Part shown: piece after piece, positions 61,293 through 64,000 of the stretch
Layout of the letters: every line of letters starts with the position of its first letter
How positions within the stretch are numbered: position 1 is the stretch's first letter
DNA from: an uncultured Collinsella sp.
Lineage (GTDB): Bacteria > Actinomycetota > Coriobacteriia > Coriobacteriales > Coriobacteriaceae
Direction of reading: 5' to 3'
DNA: 64,000 bases
NCBI GenBank assembly: GCA_900756765.1
Contig: CAAELE010000017.1
Span: forward strand, 1-64,000
Translations under genes and position numbers: made by a program
Notes under the pieces: model-generated
Database searches by the model: none
Told to the model about the DNA's origin: nothing
What the model saw: the letters and a program-made list of their open reading frames with translations, nothing else

Positions 61293-62408
61293 CTACATCT
61301 CCTCCTTCACCAGCGCGGCAAACGCCGCCAGCACCTCATCGTTTTCCCGCGGCGTACCCACGGTAATGCGCAGGCAGTCCGCGAGCCCCAGCGCGTAGCT
61401 AAAGTCGCGCACCAAAATCGAATACTCATCGCGCAGACGCTCGCGCACGCGCGTGGCATGCGGCGTGCGCACGAGCACAAAGTTCGCCGCGCTCGGCCAT
61501 GCCTCCACGGGCAGGCCCTCGGCAGCCATTGCGCGCAGGGCGCACAGCTCGCGCTCGCGCTGGGATGCGACCTGTGCCACCACGGGCGCGTAGGCATCGC
61601 GGGCACGCACGCAGGCAAGAGCGGCGGCTTGGCTCAGAACGTTGACCGAATAGATCTGGCGAATCGCCGCGAACACGTCGATGACCTCGGGCGCCGCGAC
61701 CACATAGCCCAGACGCGCGCCGGCGGCGCCAAACGCCTTGGACAGCGTATGCAGGATCACCAGGTTAGGATGCTCGGCGATAAGCCCCTGCGCCGTGGTG
61801 GCCGCGCCAAACGAATCGTCGGCAAACTCAACGTAGGCCTCGTCGACCATGACCATGCCGGGACACGCATCGCACAGGGCCGCGACAAAGTCGAGCGGTG
61901 CCACGTCGCCCGTGGGGTTGTTGGGCGAAGTCACGATGGCCAGGTTGCACTCAGGCGCCGCTGCAAGCACCGCCGCTTGGTCGAGTTCAAAGGTCGCCGG
62001 GTCGCGCCACACGTCGCACACCTCGGTCTGACAGAGCGATGCAAAGAACGCATACTCGCTAAAGCACGGCGGGCAGTTGAGCAGGGTCCGCCCCGCGCCG
62101 CCAAACGCCAGCAGGTAGTTATAGAGCAGCTCGTCGCCGCCGTTTCCCACGCAAATATTCTCACGCGCCACGCCATGCCAGGCAGCAAGCTCATCGCGCA
62201 GGTCGTTGGACATGGGATCGGGATAGCGGTTGAGCGGCGTGGCAGCCAAGGCCGCATCAACCGCCTTGCGCACGCCAGCGGGCACGGGATAGGTGTTCTC
62301 GTTGGCCGAAAGATTGATGCGCGTGGGCGTAAAGTTGGGATCGTAGGGCTCAATACCGGCCAGGTAAGGCTGGACGAGCTCCTTCATACGCGGAGTGAGT
62401 TCGGCCAT
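61293..62408 (-). CDS. hisC: Histidinol-phosphate aminotransferase
   Basis: PLP enzyme of 371 residues. NLSANENTYPVPAGV is the substrate-phosphate start, then VTSPNNPTGDV, MVDEAYVEF (Asp/Tyr to PLP) and LHTLSKAFGAAGARLGY with the Schiff-base Lys. ATG 62408 follows GGAGG and touches the hisD stop. It ends one base before hisB. Confidence 0.95.
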   Translation of the reverse strand: MAELTPRMKELVQPYLAGIEPYDPNFTPTRINLSANENTYPVPAGVRKAVDAALAATPLNRYPDPMSNDLRDELAAWHGVARENICVGNGGDELLYNYLLAFGGAGRTLLNCPPCFSEYAFFASLCQTEVCDVWRDPATFELDQAAVLAAAPECNLAIVTSPNNPTGDVAPLDFVAALCDACPGMVMVDEAYVEFADDSFGAATTAQGLIAEHPNLVILHTLSKAFGAAGARLGYVVAAPEVIDVFAAIRQIYSVNVLSQAAALACVRARDAYAPVVAQVASQRERELCALRAMAAEGLPVEAWPSAANFVLVRTPHATRVRERLRDEYSILVRDFSYALGLADCLRITVGTPRENDEVLAAFAALVKEEM

Positions 62409-62409
62409 G

Positions 62410-63846
62410 TTAGGCCTCCTCGCCGGTCGCGCCAGCGCCATCCGCGCCTGCAGCCGCCAGGTCCACACCCTCGGCGACCGTCGCCACGGCGTCGCCCGGC
62501 CAGGCGACCTTGGTCAGGTCGGCCGCGGCCAGAGACTCGGCACTCACGGCATCCTCGCCCTGCTCCAGCGCACGGCGACGCAGAGCGGCGGAAAGCGCGT
62601 GCGCCCACAGGCCCTCGGCCTCGGCCAGGCGCTGCGTAGCGGGAGCGTCGGAGAGCAGGCCCTCGGGCGTATAGCAAATGACGCTCGAGCGCTTGACGAA
62701 TTCTTCGACCGAAAGCGGGTTGGAGAACATGGCCGTGCCGCCGGTCGGCAGCGTGTGGTTGGGGCCGGCAACATAATCGCCGAGCGGCTCGGAGCTCCAA
62801 GCGCCCACAAAGATAGCGCCGGCGTTGCGAATGCCGCCGAGCAGGCCCATCGCGTCCTTGCAGTGCAGCTCAAGGTGCTCGGGTGCCACGGTGTTCACGG
62901 CCTCGACGGCGGCAGCCATGTCGGCGGCCACCACGATGGTGCCCTCATTGTCGAGCGAAGCACGCGTGATTTCGGCGCGTGGCGACTGCGCTACCAGAAT
63001 GTCGATACCAGCCTCGACCTCGCGCGCAAACTGCTCGTCGCAGGTCACCAGATAACAGGCGGCCAGCGGATCGTGCTCGGCCTGGGCCATCAGGTCTGCC
63101 GCAACCACCATGGGCTTGGCCGTGGCATCGGCCAGCACGCAGACCTCGGAGGGACCGGCGACCATATCGATACCCACATCACCCGAGACGATCTGTTTGG
63201 CAGCGGCGACAAAGGCGTTGCCCGGGCCGGTGATCTTGTCGACGCGCGGAATGGTCTCGGTGCCGTACGCCAGCGCGGCCACGGCCTGGGCGCCGCCCAC
63301 CATATAGATCTCGTCCACGCCGCCAAGCTTGGCTGCCGCGAGCGTATAGGGACTGATCAGGCCATCTTTTTGCGGCGGGGTCACCATGACCACGCGCTCA
63401 ACGCCGGCGACCTTGGCGGGAATGGCGTTCATGAGCACGGTAGAGGGATACTGCGCGCGGCCGCCCGGCACGTAGATGCCGGCAGCGGCAAGCGGGGTCA
63501 CCTTAACGCCGAGCATCGTGCCGTCCGGGCGCGTGGTAAACCAGCTCTGCTCGACCTCGCGCTGGTGAAACTCACGGATCTGGCGCGCAGCCTTCTCGAG
63601 CGCCGCGACAAAAGCGGGATCGAGGCCTTCGAGCGCGGCATCGATCTGCTCCTGCGGCAGGCGAAAACTCTGCAGCTCAACACCGTCAAAACGCTGGCAA
63701 TAATCGCGCACCGCAGCATCGCCGTTGGCACGCACGTTGGTCACGATATCGCGGGCGGCGTCGACGATGTTTTGCGGCAGCACGCCCTTGCGGTTGAGCT
63801 GGTTGGTAACGAGGCGCTCACCGGGAGCAAGCTTGATGGTCTTCAT
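62410..63846 (-). CDS. hisD: Histidinol dehydrogenase
   Basis: Zinc enzyme of 478 residues performing the last two oxidations to histidine. Landmarks: YVPGGRAQYPSTVLMNAIPA, DKITGPGNAFVAAAK, DMVAGPSEV, AQAEHDPLA (His ligand), PEHLEL and NHTLPTGG. The tail after residue about 430 is Ala-rich and longer than usual. AGGGGA precedes the ATG. Confidence 0.97.
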   Translation of the reverse strand: MKTIKLAPGERLVTNQLNRKGVLPQNIVDAARDIVTNVRANGDAAVRDYCQRFDGVELQSFRLPQEQIDAALEGLDPAFVAALEKAARQIREFHQREVEQSWFTTRPDGTMLGVKVTPLAAAGIYVPGGRAQYPSTVLMNAIPAKVAGVERVVMVTPPQKDGLISPYTLAAAKLGGVDEIYMVGGAQAVAALAYGTETIPRVDKITGPGNAFVAAAKQIVSGDVGIDMVAGPSEVCVLADATAKPMVVAADLMAQAEHDPLAACYLVTCDEQFAREVEAGIDILVAQSPRAEITRASLDNEGTIVVAADMAAAVEAVNTVAPEHLELHCKDAMGLLGGIRNAGAIFVGAWSSEPLGDYVAGPNHTLPTGGTAMFSNPLSVEEFVKRSSVICYTPEGLLSDAPATQRLAEAEGLWAHALSAALRRRALEQGEDAVSAESLAAADLTKVAWPGDAVATVAEGVDLAAAGADGAGATGEEA

Positions 63847-63951
63847 ATCGGTATCCCCTATCGATCGAGGTTGCGTTTGAAAAACGAGAGGCCGGGCAGC
63901 GGCACCAATCGGCCCGCAGTCCGGATATGGGGGCGCCCGTGCGCGCTCGCG

Positions 63952-64000
63952 CTATTGTGCCGAGCCCGCGACGGGCTCAAAATGCTTGTCCTTCACGGCA
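63952..64000 (-). CDS. Partial gene, C-terminus only
   Basis: The frame ending at 63952 (KDKHFEPVAGSAQ) enters the window from the right. Being directly upstream of hisD in the same direction it may be hisG or hisZ, but 15 residues cannot settle that. Confidence 0.4.
   Translation of the reverse strand, partial: AVKDKHFEPVAGSAQ

Noticed and set aside
60762..62639. 625-codon plus-strand frame opposite hisB, hisC and part of hisD
   Set aside because: Shadow of the his operon; ends in low-complexity Arg/Pro.

Overview
The window looks like chromosomal DNA of a high-GC gut actinobacterium of the class Coriobacteriia. Collinsella is my best guess, inferred from codon and base style, the enolase/FtsB/Ppx order, LPxTG-like surface proteins and small dispersed palindromes; it has not been tested against a database. 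Most housekeeping genes have strong GGAGG-type ribosome sites.

Layout. (1) 50-18799, mostly core: a BceRS-like two-component pair; an aminotransferase plus ornithine-cyclodeaminase-family operon divergent from a PucR regulator; purH; a GNAT acetyltransferase; a DUF2207 membrane protein; gluQ; two overlapping metallophosphoesterases; small membrane proteins; and a 1117-residue wall-anchored, alanine-rich coiled-coil protein with a central CAP domain. (2) 18947-46012, an accessory and defence island: a two-gene helicase-nuclease plus Argonaute-like operon that I read as a DdmDE-type plasmid-defence system, with small upstream genes; a divergent 720-residue zinc-knuckle protein of unknown role; a phage tail-gene remnant; a LlaJI-type restriction-modification operon (two overlapping m5C methyltransferases, a McrB-like NTPase and a DUF2357/McrC-like nuclease); an inverted 135-codon duplicate of the nuclease C-terminus; a SIR2-family gene; a 38-bp perfect palindrome next to a truncated frame; a VirD4-like coupling ATPase with a ClpP paralogue and unknown proteins; an HsdM/HsdS-like chimera lacking the catalytic motifs; and an AbiE toxin-antitoxin pair. 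(3) 46134-64000, core again: a MITE-like element; a UBA-like/DUF4342 gene with an OmpR/HisKA two-component pair; VOC and PTS IIB genes; tRNA-Leu(UAA); ppx; ftsB-like; eno; mazG; yfcE-like; a LarC C-terminal-domain protein; a PHP histidinol-phosphatase; and a nearly complete histidine operon (hisD-C-B-H-A-F-I-E, minus strand) running into the right edge.

How the parts work together. The his genes plus the PHP phosphatase cover histidine synthesis from PR-ATP to histidine, and purH recycles the AICAR that HisH/HisF release. The island stacks several independent barriers to foreign DNA: methylation-dependent self-marking with an NTP-driven nuclease, a DdmDE-like plasmid degrader, SIR2 and AbiE. 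Fragments of prophage, conjugation machinery and duplicated restriction genes lie between them, which is typical of a recombination-prone defence island. No CRISPR array or rRNA gene was seen.
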